Position numbers and translations under genes: made by a program
Notes under the pieces: generated by a model
The model's input: only the letters and a program-made list of their open reading frames with translations
What the model was told of the DNA's origin: nothing
Databases searched by the model: none
NCBI RefSeq assembly: GCF_000298315.2
Contig: NZ_AEYE02000004.1
Span: 1 to 64,000, forward strand
DNA from: Rhizobium grahamii CCGE 502
GTDB lineage: Bacteria > Pseudomonadota > Alphaproteobacteria > Rhizobiales > Rhizobiaceae
Direction of reading: 5' to 3'
Length of the DNA: 64,000 bases
Shown here: positions 50,955-60,001 of the stretch, in pieces
How the letters are laid out: each line of letters opens with the position of its first letter
Numbering within the stretch: position 1 is the first letter of the stretch

Positions 50955-51812
50955 CTATCGGTCTTGTAACGCGTTTTCAGCGATTTTCCGAACGTCAATA
51001 TCCGCGTGGCTCTCGAGGGCATTCAGGAACTCGCGATTGATCAACTTCGTGTCGGAGCTGATCTTCAACCATGGAATCGCGGCTGTATCGATATCATCTG
51101 GGACCGGCTCTAACAAATCCGGTTGGGTCAGAATGCGCTTTTGCAGAATGGGACCCTTCGACTTGAGTTTCGGGGTGGCTTCCCAGATGGCGAACGCTCT
51201 TCGATCTGTCCTTATGATGTACTCAAAAAGGTACATGACCCAAAAGTAATGGAGGAGCTTTCCGGGCTTCGAGTAGTATTTGACCATCAAGTCAAACCAT
51301 TTGCACACAAGGTAGTTTTGTGGCGTGGCGGCTAAGAACGAAATCCCCATTGTTCGGCCGGGATAACTGTCCGGAAAAGCGAAGAATCCACTCTCCATCA
51401 AAGGCGGAAGCCATTCATCCAGAGGTTTGACGCAGTAGGTCGTCGCATCCACCCATACCCCGCCACGGTCTCTGAGTAGGGCCACTCGGATGAGATCCGC
51501 TCTCCACTGAATTTTACGATCGTTCCTATGCGGCGGTACACTGACGAAATCGGCTACGGTTGCCTCACTCAGCACGTTCACATTCCAGGATGGATTTTTC
51601 CTGATCCAGGAGTCCACTGCATGGCGGACGATTGGAGGAGCCTGATCCAGTGGCTTGTCCCAATACATCCAGACAACTCGCGGGAGCTTCTTAGGCATGG
51701 TTTCGAAGGCATAGCGAGCGTTCGCCGAGTGAAACTTCTTCTTTCCAACCAGGCTGCGCCGGACCGAGTGGGCGATTTTCTTCCAGATCAGAAAGGCATC
51801 AAATAGAAGCAT
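50955..51812 (-). CDS. Glycosyltransferase of the capsular polysaccharide/DXD sugar type
   Basis: A 285-residue cytoplasmic or peripheral membrane enzyme. P-R-V-V-W-M-Y-W-D near residue 45, R-A-D-L-I-R-V-A-L-L near 105 and G-G-V-W-V-D-A-T-T-Y near 118 are the hallmarks of Gly_transf_sug/Caps_synth proteins. The last D-A-T plays the DXD role in binding the sugar-nucleotide metal. The ATG at 51812 has GGGG upstream. A longer frame would run into tRNA-Thr and is rejected. Codon use is more AT-rich than in core genes, and it lies 73 bases past the 3' end of the tRNA, as acquired genes often do. Confidence 0.85.
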   Translation of the reverse strand: MLLFDAFLIWKKIAHSVRRSLVGKKKFHSANARYAFETMPKKLPRVVWMYWDKPLDQAPPIVRHAVDSWIRKNPSWNVNVLSEATVADFVSVPPHRNDRKIQWRADLIRVALLRDRGGVWVDATTYCVKPLDEWLPPLMESGFFAFPDSYPGRTMGISFLAATPQNYLVCKWFDLMVKYYSKPGKLLHYFWVMYLFEYIIRTDRRAFAIWEATPKLKSKGPILQKRILTQPDLLEPVPDDIDTAAIPWLKISSDTKLINREFLNALESHADIDVRKIAENALQDR

Positions 51813-51884
51813 GGGTAACCCCGGTTGTCCGCGAATATGCGCGTTGCCGGTCGCGGCAAGCTCTCGATTATTAGATGGGAAAAC

Positions 51885-51959
51885 TGGTGCTGCCGAGTGG
51901 GATTGAACCACCGACCTCACCCTTACCAAGGGTGTGCTCTACCACTGAGCTACGGCAGC
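51885..51959 (-). tRNA. tRNA-Thr (anticodon GGT)
   Basis: A 75-base cloverleaf including encoded CCA. Acceptor stem GCTGCCG pairs with CGGCAGC; D-arm GCTC...GAGC; anticodon arm CACCC-TTGGTAA-GGGTG with anticodon GGT; T-arm GGTGG-TTCAATC-CCACT (allowing a wobble pair). It lies on the minus strand 73 bases upstream of the glycosyltransferase and may form the left edge of the core chromosome. Confidence 0.97.
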
Positions 51960-52111
51960 AAGGACCAGACGCGCAACCGAAGCGGCTGCATTGCGTGAAC
52001 GGGGGGGCTATTGCCACAGCTTCATGATAAGCGCAAGCCGCAATTTCCATCTTTGTGTAGATTGAGGTCGGGCCACTTTTGGATTGGCGCAAATTCGGGT
52101 AAGGCTGCGGC

Positions 52112-52306
52112 ATGACCGAGAACACCGAAAAAGGCCAGAAGAGCCGGAAGGCGGCGATCGAACGCCAGGCGGAGCTGCGCCGCGAGCGTGCTGCCGAAAA
52201 ACTTCGAGAAAATTTGTCCCGCCGCAAACAGCAGACCCGTGCCCGCCGTTCGGGGCAGGCAGATGAGACGGATGGTCTGCCTGCCGCAAAAATGGACGAA
52301 TCGTAA
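52112..52306 (+). CDS. Small highly basic/charged conserved protein
   Basis: A 64-residue protein, almost entirely charged and helical: K-S-R-K-A-A-I-E-R-Q-A-E-L-R-R-E-R-A-A-E-K-L is a single amphipathic helix (written in segments), then R-R-K-Q-Q-T-R-A-R-R. It has no membrane or enzyme motif and may bind nucleic acid or be disordered. Such a gene just before murA is common in related genomes, by recollection. AAGG precedes the ATG. Function unknown. Confidence 0.7.
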   Translation: MTENTEKGQKSRKAAIERQAELRRERAAEKLRENLSRRKQQTRARRSGQADETDGLPAAKMDES

Positions 52307-52409
52307 TGTTCCGTTCACGGCGAATTGAAGCCCCCGCTAATTTCGTCTAAACACCCGCATCTTTTTTCAGACAGCCTTTCAGAAAGGCGGGCATCGCCCG
52401 TAAGCGCAC

Positions 52410-53702
52410 ATGGATCGTATTAGAATTGTCGGCGGTAATGAGCTTAACGGCATCATTCCGATTTCCGGCGCCAAGAATGCCGCCCTGCCGCTGATGATCG
52501 CCTCGCTGCTCACCAGCGATACACTGACGCTCGAAAACGTGCCGCATCTGGCCGATGTCGAGCTTCTGATGCGCATCCTCGGCAATCACGGCGTCGACGT
52601 CGCCGTCAACGGCCGCCGCGAGCGCCAGGAAGACGCCTACTCGCGCACCATTCACTTCACCTGCCGCACCATCGTCGACACCACCGCTCCCTATGAGCTG
52701 GTGTCCAAGATGCGCGCCTCTTTCTGGGTCATCGGCCCGCTGCTGGCGCGCGAAGGCCAGTGCCGCGTCTCGCTGCCGGGCGGATGCGCAATCGGCACGC
52801 GTCCCGTCGACCTGTTCCTTGATGGCCTGACGGCGCTCGGTGCGAACCTCGAGATCGACGGCGGCTATATCAATGCGACGGCCCCGCAAGGCGGCCTGAT
52901 TGGCGCCCGCTACACCTTCCCGAAGGTATCGGTCGGTGCGACCCACGTGATGATGATGGCTGCAACGCTTGCCCGCGGCACGACCGTGATCGGCAACGCC
53001 GCCCGAGAGCCCGAAGTCGTCGACCTCGCCAATTGCCTGATCGCCATGGGTGCAAAGATTTCGGGTGCCGGTACGAGCACGATCACCATCGAAGGTGTCA
53101 CCTCGCTCTCCGGCGCGCGCCACCGCGTGCTGCCAGATCGCATCGAGACCGGCACCTACGCCATGGCTGTCGCCATGGCCGGGGGTGACGTGGTTCTCGA
53201 AAACACCGATGTCGCTCTGCTCGACACGGCGCTTGAAACGCTTCGCCGCGCCGGCGCGGAAATTTCGCCGACCAACAACGGCATGCGCATCCGCCGTAAT
53301 GGCGCCGGCATCAAACCGGTCGATATCGTCACCGATCCGTTCCCAGGCTTCCCGACTGACCTGCAGGCGCAGTTCATGGCGCTGATGACGCGCTCGACCG
53401 GCATCTCGCATGTTACCGAGACGATCTTCGAAAACCGCTTCATGCACGTGCAGGAACTGGCGCGCCTCGGCGCCAAGATCTCGCTGTCGGGCCAGACCGC
53501 GAAGATCGAAGGTGTTCCGCGGCTGAAGGGTGCGCCTGTCATGGCAACCGACCTGCGCGCCTCCGTTTCGCTCGTCATTGCCGGCCTTGCCGCCGAAGGT
53601 GAGACGATGGTATCCCGCGTTTATCACCTCGATCGCGGCTTCGAACGGCTGGAAGAAAAGCTCACCCGCTGCGGCGCCATCGTCGAGCGCGTCAGCGAGT
53701 AA
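52410..53702 (+). CDS. murA: UDP-N-acetylglucosamine 1-carboxyvinyltransferase
   Basis: A 430-residue cytoplasmic enzyme. It has the start [20 protein letters not shown] near residue 23 and the catalytic-loop C in [13 protein letters not shown] near residue 128, the target of fosfomycin. The late G-F-P-T-D-L-Q-A-Q near 316 is also typical. It adds enolpyruvate to UDP-GlcNAc, the first committed step of peptidoglycan synthesis. It heads a conserved block through hisD and infA, though a hairpin terminator separates it from the next gene. Confidence 0.98.
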   Translation: MDRIRIVGGNELNGIIPISGAKNAALPLMIASLLTSDTLTLENVPHLADVELLMRILGNHGVDVAVNGRRERQEDAYSRTIHFTCRTIVDTTAPYELVSKMRASFWVIGPLLAREGQCRVSLPGGCAIGTRPVDLFLDGLTALGANLEIDGGYINATAPQGGLIGARYTFPKVSVGATHVMMMAATLARGTTVIGNAAREPEVVDLANCLIAMGAKISGAGTSTITIEGVTSLSGARHRVLPDRIETGTYAMAVAMAGGDVVLENTDVALLDTALETLRRAGAEISPTNNGMRIRRNGAGIKPVDIVTDPFPGFPTDLQAQFMALMTRSTGISHVTETIFENRFMHVQELARLGAKISLSGQTAKIEGVPRLKGAPVMATDLRASVSLVIAGLAAEGETMVSRVYHLDRGFERLEEKLTRCGAIVERVSE

Positions 53703-53707
53703 CCAAA

Positions 53708-53728
53708 AGGGCGCTAAATTCGCCCTTA
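53708..53728 (+). terminator. Terminator after murA
   Basis: AAGGGCG-CTAAATT-CGCCCTT is a perfect 7-bp stem with a 7-base loop, six bases after the murA stop, followed by TTAAG. It probably reduces read-through into the DUF2948 gene. Confidence 0.65.
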
Positions 53729-53819
53729 AGCCCGGTTGCGCATCGCGCTGCCTCGCCTTATGTCCGTTGTCTGACGCATCGCCATTCCGGCGATGCATTG
53801 GCGATGGGGTAGTGCCTGC

Positions 53820-54257
53820 ATGACCGATCTGAGGCTGGTTGCGCTCGATAGCGAAGATCTTGCCGTTGTCTCCACGCATTTGCAGGATAGCGTCTTCAAG
53901 GTCGCCGATATCGCCTGGTCGCCGCGCGAGGGGCAGTTTTCGGTCGCGGTCAATCGCTTCGCGTGGGAGGACGCCGGCAAGAAGCGCAAGGGTTTCGAGC
54001 GCCGCCGCGCCGCTGTTGTCTTCAAACGGGTGCTTGCGGTGCGCTCCACCGGCATCGATCGCCAGAACCGCGACGACGTCTTGTCGTTGCTGGCCGTCCG
54101 CTTCGAGCAGAAGGGCGAGGGGCCCGACGGCACGGTTGAACTGGCGCTCTCCGGCACGGCGACCATTGCGCTGGATGTCGAATGCATCGAGGTTCAGCTT
54201 GCGGATATCGGCGGGGCGTGGGAAACCGCATCGAAGCCCCGTCATCCCGGCGCCTGA
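53820..54257 (+). CDS. DUF2948 family protein
   Basis: A 145-residue soluble protein. T-D-L-R-L-V-A-L-D-S-E-D-L, a K-V-A-D-I-A-W segment, F-A-W-E-D-A and R-R-R-A-A-V-V-F-K-R-V match DUF2948, found between murA and hisD in alphaproteobacteria. Function unknown; a role tied to cell envelope or histidine synthesis is only contextual. The ATG at 53820 is preceded by a GGGG-containing stretch. It ends 35 bases before hisD. Confidence 0.85.
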   Translation: MTDLRLVALDSEDLAVVSTHLQDSVFKVADIAWSPREGQFSVAVNRFAWEDAGKKRKGFERRRAAVVFKRVLAVRSTGIDRQNRDDVLSLLAVRFEQKGEGPDGTVELALSGTATIALDVECIEVQLADIGGAWETASKPRHPGA

Positions 54258-54292
54258 GATCTGGTTAGTCTATTATCAAGAGGAATATCGCA

Positions 54293-55591
54293 TTGGCAAT
54301 CTGGCTGGATCAGGCATCGGAAGGCTTCGAGCAACGGTTTGCCGCCTTCCTGACGACCAAGCGTGAAGTCTCCGAGGATGTGAATACGGCAGTTCGTGCC
54401 ATCATCGATGATGTCAGGGCGCGCGGTGACGTGGCGCTTGCCGAATATTCGAAGAAGTTCGATGGCATCGATTTTGCCGTGACGCCGATGCGCGTGAGCG
54501 AAGCCGAGATCGACGCCGCCATTGAAGCGGTTCCGTCAGAAGTTCTCGGCGCGTTGAAGGTTGCGCAGGTGCGGATTGAATCGCACCACCGTCGCCAGCT
54601 GCCGAAGGACGATATCTACGAAGACGACATGGGCGTCGGACTCGGCTCCCGCTGGACGGCGATCGAGGCGGTCGGCCTTTATGTGCCGGGCGGCACCGCG
54701 AGCTATCCGAGTTCGGTGCTGATGAATGCGGTGCCGGCGAAGGTCGCAGGTGTTGATCGCATCGTCATTGCCGTTCCCGCAACAGGTGGCGCCGTCAATC
54801 CTGCAGTGCTTGCCGCGGCCAAGCTTGCAGGTGTTAGCGAAATTTACCGCGTCGGCGGCGCCCAGGCGATTGCCGCGCTGGCTTACGGGACGGCGAGCAT
54901 CGCGCCCGTCGCCAAGATTACCGGTCCCGGCAATGCCTATGTGGCCGCCGCCAAGCGCCAGGTTTTCGGCACTGTCGGCATCGATATGATTGCGGGGCCT
55001 TCGGAAGTGCTCGTCATCGCTGACAAGGACAACAATCCCGACTGGATCGCCGCCGACCTGCTGGCGCAGGCCGAGCACGATGCGAGCGCGCAGGCGATCC
55101 TGGCAACGGATGACGCCGAGTTTGCGAAGTCGGTGGAGGCTGCGGTCGAGCGGCAGCTGAAAACGCTGAATCGTGCCGAAACCGCTGCCACCAGCTGGCG
55201 GGACTTTGGGGCGATCATTCTCGTGAAGTCTCTGCGGGACGCCATTCCGTTGGCAAACCGCATCGCGCCTGAACACCTGGAACTTGCCGTTGCCGATCCG
55301 GACGCGCTGTTGCCTCGTATCCGCAATGCCGGTGCGATCTTCATCGGCGCCCATACGCCCGAAGTGATCGGCGATTATGTCGGCGGCTCGAACCACGTCC
55401 TGCCGACGGCCCGCTCGGCGCGGTTCTCATCCGGTCTTTCCGTGCTTGATTTCGTCAAGCGCACCTCGATCCTGCGGCTTGGTCCCGAGCAGCTGCGCAC
55501 GCTGGGCCCGGCCGCCATCGCGCTCGCCGTGTCCGAAGGACTGGACGGGCATGCGCGGTCGGTTGCGATCCGCCTCAATCTGGAAAGGTGA
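54293..55591 (+). CDS. hisD: Histidinol dehydrogenase
   Basis: A 432-residue cytoplasmic Zn enzyme. G-L-Y-V-P-G-G-T-A-S-Y-P-S near residue 125, R-V-G-G-A-Q-A-I-A-A-L-A-Y-G-T near 185, the Q-A-E-H-D-A-S-A-Q zinc/His segment near 260 and S-N-H-V-L-P-T-A near 365 are present. It oxidises histidinol twice to histidine, the last steps of the pathway. In this lineage hisD stands apart from the other his genes. TTG start at 54293 with GAGGAA seven bases upstream. The UPF0262 gene follows after three bases. Confidence 0.97.
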   Translation: MAIWLDQASEGFEQRFAAFLTTKREVSEDVNTAVRAIIDDVRARGDVALAEYSKKFDGIDFAVTPMRVSEAEIDAAIEAVPSEVLGALKVAQVRIESHHRRQLPKDDIYEDDMGVGLGSRWTAIEAVGLYVPGGTASYPSSVLMNAVPAKVAGVDRIVIAVPATGGAVNPAVLAAAKLAGVSEIYRVGGAQAIAALAYGTASIAPVAKITGPGNAYVAAAKRQVFGTVGIDMIAGPSEVLVIADKDNNPDWIAADLLAQAEHDASAQAILATDDAEFAKSVEAAVERQLKTLNRAETAATSWRDFGAIILVKSLRDAIPLANRIAPEHLELAVADPDALLPRIRNAGAIFIGAHTPEVIGDYVGGSNHVLPTARSARFSSGLSVLDFVKRTSILRLGPEQLRTLGPAAIALAVSEGLDGHARSVAIRLNLER

Positions 55592-55594
55592 GAG

Positions 55595-56068
55595 ATGGTT
55601 GCGGGCGACTTCCGGCTTTGCGACGTCGTCCTTGACGACACCATCGGCCGAGCGACGCCCGACGTCGAGCACGAGCGTGCCGTCGCCATTTTCGATCTTG
55701 TCGAGGAAAACAGCTTCACGCCCGTTGGCCATTCCGGCGGCCCGTATCGCCTGAACATCTCGCTGGTTGATTCCAAGCTGGTGTTCGCGATCACGACGGA
55801 GGATGGCGGTGCCGTCGCCACCCACATCCTGTCGCTGACGCCGTTTCGCCGCATCGTGAAAGATTACTTCCTGATCTGCGAAAGTTACTACGAGGCAATC
55901 CGGTCAGCTTCGCCGAGCCGCATCGAGGCGATCGACATGGGGCGGCGCGGCATTCACAATGAGGGCTCGCAGACGCTGAGGGATCGTCTGAACGGCAAGA
56001 TCGAGATCGATTTCGATACCGCACGCCGGCTGTTCACGCTGGTCTGCGTGCTCTACTGGCGTGGCTGA
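55595..56068 (+). CDS. UPF0262 family protein
   Basis: A 157-residue soluble protein of UPF0262, conserved beside hisD in alphaproteobacteria. Recognisable parts are [38 protein letters not shown] and [15 protein letters not shown]. No enzymatic motif is known. It is three bases after hisD and five before the LMW phosphatase gene, so it is certainly cotranscribed. Function unknown. Confidence 0.92.
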   Translation: MVAGDFRLCDVVLDDTIGRATPDVEHERAVAIFDLVEENSFTPVGHSGGPYRLNISLVDSKLVFAITTEDGGAVATHILSLTPFRRIVKDYFLICESYYEAIRSASPSRIEAIDMGRRGIHNEGSQTLRDRLNGKIEIDFDTARRLFTLVCVLYWRG

Positions 56069-56073
56069 CGCCA

Positions 56074-56550
56074 ATGGAAGCGCCGGGCGGGGCAGGCGAA
56101 GAGAAGAGGCCGAGTGCCATCCTGTTCATGTGCGGGATGAACTGCATCCGCTCCCCGATGGCCGAAGTGATTGCCCGCAGCATGCTGCCGGCCAATGTCT
56201 ACATCAGGTCGGCGGGCGTCCGTGCCGGAGAGCGCGATCCTTTCGTCGACGTTGCGTTGGACGAGATCGGCCTTTCGCTCGGCCGGCATCATCCACACAC
56301 GCTGGAAGAACTGGAGGATGACTATTTCGACCTCATCATCACACTCTCGCCCCAGGCGCACCATGCTGCCCTGGAACTGACCCGGTCGAACGCCATCGAA
56401 GTGATGTATTGGCCGACCATGGATCCGACCGTCGTTCAAGGCACGCGGGAGCAGATTCTGGACAGTTATCGCGAAGTCCGCGACCACCTGACGGAACTGA
56501 TTGAGAGCCGGCTGGTGAGACGAAACTCCACCGCCGCGCAATCGGCATGA
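56074..56550 (+). CDS. Low-molecular-weight tyrosine phosphatase/arsenate reductase-like protein
   Basis: A 158-residue cytoplasmic enzyme. F-M-C-G-M-N-C-I-R-S-P-M-A-E near residue 18 is the C-x5-R phosphate loop, with an extra Cys in the loop. W-P-T-M-D-P-T near residue 115 supplies the general-acid Asp. It could be a protein tyrosine phosphatase or thiol-linked arsenate reductase. Loop cysteines do not decide. The gene is five bases downstream of the UPF0262 gene and ends 118 bases before infA. Its link with hisD is by position only. Confidence 0.88.
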   Translation: MEAPGGAGEEKRPSAILFMCGMNCIRSPMAEVIARSMLPANVYIRSAGVRAGERDPFVDVALDEIGLSLGRHHPHTLEELEDDYFDLIITLSPQAHHAALELTRSNAIEVMYWPTMDPTVVQGTREQILDSYREVRDHLTELIESRLVRRNSTAAQSA

Positions 56551-56668
56551 AACAAATGACAGAAACACGATCAATTAGGTTCACAAACCCCCATTGATTG
56601 TGTAGTTTCCGCGCAAAATTTTGGGCGGCTGTGGCTGCCATCTCAACCGACAGGAAGAAAACCAATAT

Positions 56669-56887
56669 ATGCCTAAAGAAGAAGTCCTCGAATTTCCGGG
56701 TATTGTAACCGAGCTTCTGCCGAACGCGACGTTCCGCGTGAAGCTCGAAAACGAACACGAGATCATCGCCCACACGGCCGGCCGCATGCGCAAGAACCGC
56801 ATTCGCGTTCTGGCGGGCGACAAGGTTCTCGTCGAGATGACTCCCTACGACCTGACCAAGGGCCGCATCACCTACCGCTTCAAGTAA
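56669..56887 (+). CDS. infA: Translation initiation factor IF-1
   Basis: A 72-residue OB-fold factor. [40 protein letters not shown] and [16 protein letters not shown] are the universal IF-1 motifs. It binds the ribosomal A site during initiation. The ATG at 56669 is the conserved start; the frame open to 56621 adds unrelated residues. A small stem (AAGCC...GGCTTTT) follows the stop. Confidence 0.98.
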   Translation: MPKEEVLEFPGIVTELLPNATFRVKLENEHEIIAHTAGRMRKNRIRVLAGDKVLVEMTPYDLTKGRITYRFK

Positions 56888-56933
56888 GCCGATCTCGAAG
56901 GCTTTTCTCCCGTCTTCTGGTGGTCGAGGTTCC

Positions 56934-57554
56934 ATGGCGCTGAAATACAAGCTCATTCTGGCTTCCGGCTCGCCCCGCCGCGTCGATCTGCTCAATCAGG
57001 CAGGCATCGAGCCCTCGCGCCTGATGCCAATGGATATCGACGAGACGCCGAAGAAGTCGGAGCATCCGCGCTCGCTCGCGCGGCGCCTGTCGACGGAAAA
57101 GGCCGAGGCAGCACTTGCTGCCATCAAGGGCGACATGACATGGAAGGGCAGCTATATCCTCTCCGCCGATACCGTCGTTGCCGTTGGTCGCCGCATCTTG
57201 GGGAAGGCTGAGTTCGCGGATGAGGCATCGGCCTCGCTCTATCTCCTGTCCGGCCGCAGCCACTGGGTTTACACCGGCGTCTGCCTGGTCACTCCCGATC
57301 GCAAGGTCAGGCAGAAGATCGTTGAGACCAAGGTGCGCTTCAAGCGCCTTTCCGGTTTCGAGATCGAGAACTACCTTGCCTCCGGGCAATGGCGCGGCAA
57401 GGCCGGGGCCTACGGCATCCAGGGGCTGGCCGGCACATTCGTGCAGAAGATGGTCGGTTCCTACACCAATGTCGTTGGTCTGCCACTTTATGAAACCATC
57501 CTTCTGCTGACCGGCGAAGGCTTTGACGTGCACAGCCGGTGGCCCGAGGGCTGA
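56934..57554 (+). CDS. maf: Maf-family nucleotide pyrophosphatase
   Basis: A 206-residue cytoplasmic enzyme. L-A-S-G-S-P-R-R near residue 9, [10 protein letters not shown] near 43, S-A-D-T-V-V near 77 and Y-G-I-Q-G-L-A near 158 are the Maf/YhdE signature. Maf proteins hydrolyse nucleoside triphosphates, often modified or m7GTP/dTTP/UTP, and affect septation. It lies 46 bases after infA and 17 before yacG, probably in one transcript. Confidence 0.95.
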   Translation: MALKYKLILASGSPRRVDLLNQAGIEPSRLMPMDIDETPKKSEHPRSLARRLSTEKAEAALAAIKGDMTWKGSYILSADTVVAVGRRILGKAEFADEASASLYLLSGRSHWVYTGVCLVTPDRKVRQKIVETKVRFKRLSGFEIENYLASGQWRGKAGAYGIQGLAGTFVQKMVGSYTNVVGLPLYETILLLTGEGFDVHSRWPEG

Positions 57555-57571
57555 TCCTCGAAGGGACGCTG

Positions 57572-57778
57572 ATGTCTGACAAAAACAAAACCGCCAATGT
57601 CGAACCGCTGCGCAAGACACGGCCTTGCCCGGAATGCGGCAAGCCGTCGAGCCGCGAACACTATCCGTTTTGCTCGAACCGCTGCCGCGAGCTCGATCTT
57701 TCGCGCTGGCTCTCCGGCTCCTACGCCATACCCGTTGCCGACGACGAAGCAAAAGCAGAGCACGAGGACAACGAGTAG
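57572..57778 (+). CDS. yacG: DNA gyrase inhibitor YacG
   Basis: A 68-residue zinc protein. C-P-E-C-G-K-P-S-S...F-C-S-N-R-C-R-E-L-D-L-S-R-W-L is the four-Cys zinc site and the following gyrase-contacting helix of YacG. The tail is acidic. It binds GyrB and blocks DNA binding, as shown for E. coli YacG. The ATG at 57572 has GAAGGG ahead. Confidence 0.95.
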   Translation: MSDKNKTANVEPLRKTRPCPECGKPSSREHYPFCSNRCRELDLSRWLSGSYAIPVADDEAKAEHEDNE

Positions 57779-57862
57779 GCTCGTTTTCCATGGGCGAAGC
57801 CATTAAATTCGTTGATGAATCCGGAAAAATCCAAGGCGTCTCAAAAAACTGTCATTTTGACG

Positions 57863-57891
57863 CTTGCCATGTCCGGACAAGATGCTATAAC
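57863..57891 (+). promoter_or_regulatory. Promoter of tRNA-Phe
   Basis: CTTGCC (57863-57868), a 17-base spacer and TATAAC (57886-57891) give a good rhizobial sigma-70 promoter, 71 bases before the mature tRNA. A GC-rich discriminator (CCCCGCTCG) follows, as expected for a stringently controlled stable RNA. Confidence 0.7.
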
Positions 57892-57961
57892 CCCGCTCGC
57901 TTCCGGGGCGAACCAAGGTCCCCGGTTCTTTCCTAGGAAAGAATCTTCATGAAGCGGGTTA

Positions 57962-58037
57962 GCCCAGATAGCTCAGTTGGTAGAGCAGCGGATTGAAAAT
58001 CCGCGTGTCGCTGGTTCGATTCCGGCTCTGGGCACCA
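57962..58037 (+). tRNA. tRNA-Phe (anticodon GAA)
   Basis: A 76-base cloverleaf with encoded CCA. Acceptor GCCCAGA pairs with TCTGGGC; D-arm GCTC...GAGC; anticodon arm GCGGA-TTGAAAA-TCCGC with anticodon GAA; T-arm GCTGG-TTCGATT-CCGGC with one wobble. It ends a conserved infA-maf-yacG-tRNA-Phe block. Confidence 0.98.
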
Positions 58038-58150
58038 CTCCAAAACTTGCTTCCAAATGTTTCCGAACGAACCGCTCCAAATTAGATCCCGTTCTTCCGA
58101 GCGGGCTGATTGACCCTTCGGGTGTCGAACAACCTACTTTGATGTTCGGC

Positions 58151-58996
58151 TCAGCGCTTCGGCACGATACCCAGGCTGAGGACCCACATTTCACGGTAGC
58201 AGAAGTCGGGGTCGGAAATCAGGCGGTCCGGCTCTTCGCCAATCGCCTTCCATTGGTCATGATCAGTTTCCGACAAGTCACAGGTTCGAGCGAGCCTGGA
58301 TAAGAATTCAAGGTTGTTGCGGATATACTCATGCTCCACGGGCTTTAGCGGCTGATGTCGCTCTGCGAGTGTCGTGATGGCGGAGACGCGCTCAAGGCCC
58401 GCCGCTCGAAACCAGGCTGGCAAGCGCGTTCCCCGCATGGCGCCGGAGATCTGCGTATCGTCGGATAGCGCGTCGATCAGACGCCACATCAGTTTGGGAT
58501 CTTGCGGCTGATATTGCCAAACCGAGATGTCGACCTCTTTCACGGCCACGAGCCCGCCTGGCCTTACGACGCGGCGAAACTCCTCGATTGCGCGGGCGAG
58601 CTGTTTGTCACTCAGATACTGGGTGGCGTTCGCGCTCCAAACCGCATCAAACGTTCCCGTCTCCTGTGGCAGCGCGGTCATGTCTCCGGTTCGCGTGCTT
58701 ATCGGACAGGGAAATTGTTGATCGGCAATCAGGCTTTCGATTGCCTCGATATTTTCGGGTGCCAGATCCAGAGCCTCGATGCGTCCCTGGCTGCCCAGCA
58801 ATTCCGCCATCAAAGGCAGGAAGACTCCATTCCCGGCGCCAGCGTCAAGCACAGACCAACCGGGTTGGATGCCGGTGGCGCGAAGAGTAGCATCGTACTC
58901 GTCCTTTAGCGCCAGGTAGTGAACCTCAAGATGCCTGCCGCCGCTAAGCTTGTGCCCAGCTGAGGTAATCTGTTCGGAGTTTGAGGCGTTGTTCAT
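58151..58996 (-). CDS. Class I SAM-dependent methyltransferase
   Basis: A 281-residue cytoplasmic enzyme. V-L-D-A-G-A-G-N-G-V-F-L near residue 49 is motif I (SAM glycine loop). I-E-A-L-D-L-A-P near 73 binds the ribose, and F-D-A-V-W-S-A-N-A-T near 118 is motif IV. It resembles UbiE/ArsM-like small-molecule methyltransferases. The substrate cannot be told. It is a lone gene, convergent with tRNA-Phe. Confidence 0.88.
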   Translation of the reverse strand: MNNASNSEQITSAGHKLSGGRHLEVHYLALKDEYDATLRATGIQPGWSVLDAGAGNGVFLPLMAELLGSQGRIEALDLAPENIEAIESLIADQQFPCPISTRTGDMTALPQETGTFDAVWSANATQYLSDKQLARAIEEFRRVVRPGGLVAVKEVDISVWQYQPQDPKLMWRLIDALSDDTQISGAMRGTRLPAWFRAAGLERVSAITTLAERHQPLKPVEHEYIRNNLEFLSRLARTCDLSETDHDQWKAIGEEPDRLISDPDFCYREMWVLSLGIVPKR

Positions 58997-59141
58997 CTTG
59001 TCCCCCGGTCTGGATCCGAATGACAGCTCTCAACGCCATATTGTTATGGATATCTCGTCCGCAGACAATCCCCACCCAGAGCGAGTCACGGCACCCTGAT
59101 CTCTCTGCTGCGATCGCCCGCCAGCATCGGGCCCGATAGGG

Positions 59142-59342
59142 CTATTCGCGGTTGAGCCGCTGGACGAGCTCCTCGAACAGCGCTTCGCCTCGCTTTGTCT
59201 GGACAAGATCGATTGCGACTGTAAGGGCGCGATGCCCTTCACTGCTGTCAACGTCGATCCGTTGGGCGGAACACCATTGCCGAACAGCATCGGTAACGCG
59301 CGCAACATCATGGTCTGTAAGCGATATGAGAGATTGGAGCAT
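59142..59342 (-). CDS. Hypothetical 66-residue protein
   Basis: A small helical soluble protein (S-L-I-S-L-T-D-H-D-V-A-R-V-T-D-A-V-R-Q-W, S-E-G-H-R-A-L-T-V-A-I-D-L-V, L-F-E-E-L-V-Q-R-L). It is of unknown family, though I believe similar small proteins occur in rhizobia. AAGGG lies eight bases before the ATG. The gap of 180 bases to its right has no gene. Confidence 0.6.
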   Translation of the reverse strand: MLQSLISLTDHDVARVTDAVRQWCSAQRIDVDSSEGHRALTVAIDLVQTKRGEALFEELVQRLNRE

Positions 59343-59522
59343 TTTTGTGCCCTTCGCTAAAGCGGCAAGAGCACGTAAAAACTCCCAAGCAGTCCCCGCC
59401 GATTAATCTTATGGGGCCGATTTCATTAGTGTACTCTCATTCCACGGGAATGATACAGGCTCTTCGAACAATTTTTACGAACGCTATTGCGGCCGCCGGT
59501 GGTCCGCTGAGGTCGAGCGGAA

Positions 59523-59756
59523 TTACGCCATCCGTCGCAGCACCTCGAGCAGTGTCTGCGCGTCATCATTGGCGCCGATCCGCCTAAGGCCGTCGTCCGC
59601 GAGCGTGATGATGGCTTCGAGCGCTTCATGCTCGCCCCAGCCCGCCTCGACCGATGCTGCGACAAGATCGCGGAAGGCAAACTGCAGGGCGTCCTGGCAG
59701 CGGACGTCCCGATCGGGGTCGTCTGTGGTGACGAAGGGTTTGTAGATGTCTCTCAT
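59523..59756 (-). CDS. Hypothetical 77-residue protein
   Basis: A soluble helical protein (R-C-Q-D-A-L-Q-F-A-F-R-D-L-V-A-A-S-V, G-E-H-E-A-L-E-A-I-I-T-L-A-D-D-G-L-R-R-I, T-L-L-E-V-L-R-R-M-A). Unknown family. The ATG at 59756 has GGAG just upstream, far better than the frame opening at 59951, whose extra residues look uncoded. Confidence 0.6.
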   Translation of the reverse strand: MRDIYKPFVTTDDPDRDVRCQDALQFAFRDLVAASVEAGWGEHEALEAIITLADDGLRRIGANDDAQTLLEVLRRMA

Positions 59757-60001
59757 CTCGCTCTCCGCGAATGTGCCGACGAGACAGAATAGCGGGAATG
59801 AGTTTAAGAAAATGCTTAAGAAATAGCTACTGGGCGGGGCTGTGGCACTTCCGCGCGGCGATGCCGGAGCGTCGCCTTCGGGACATGGCTCACGCGATGG
59901 CAACATGATGGTTTTCCGAAGGTTAAAACCCCGTTCATCTGCCGTTCTCAATCCGCTTTTGCAATGATAATACTAACGGCGCAAACGGAGGGGGATACTC
60001 T

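Noticed and set aside
51885-51929. Extension of the glycosyltransferase start to 51929
   Set aside because: It would overlap tRNA-Thr; the ATG at 51812 is in the clear and fits the family length.
57977-58303. A 108-codon plus-strand frame starting M-V-E-Q-R-I-E-N-P-R
   Set aside because: Its first codons are the tRNA-Phe gene itself, a well-known false gene call.
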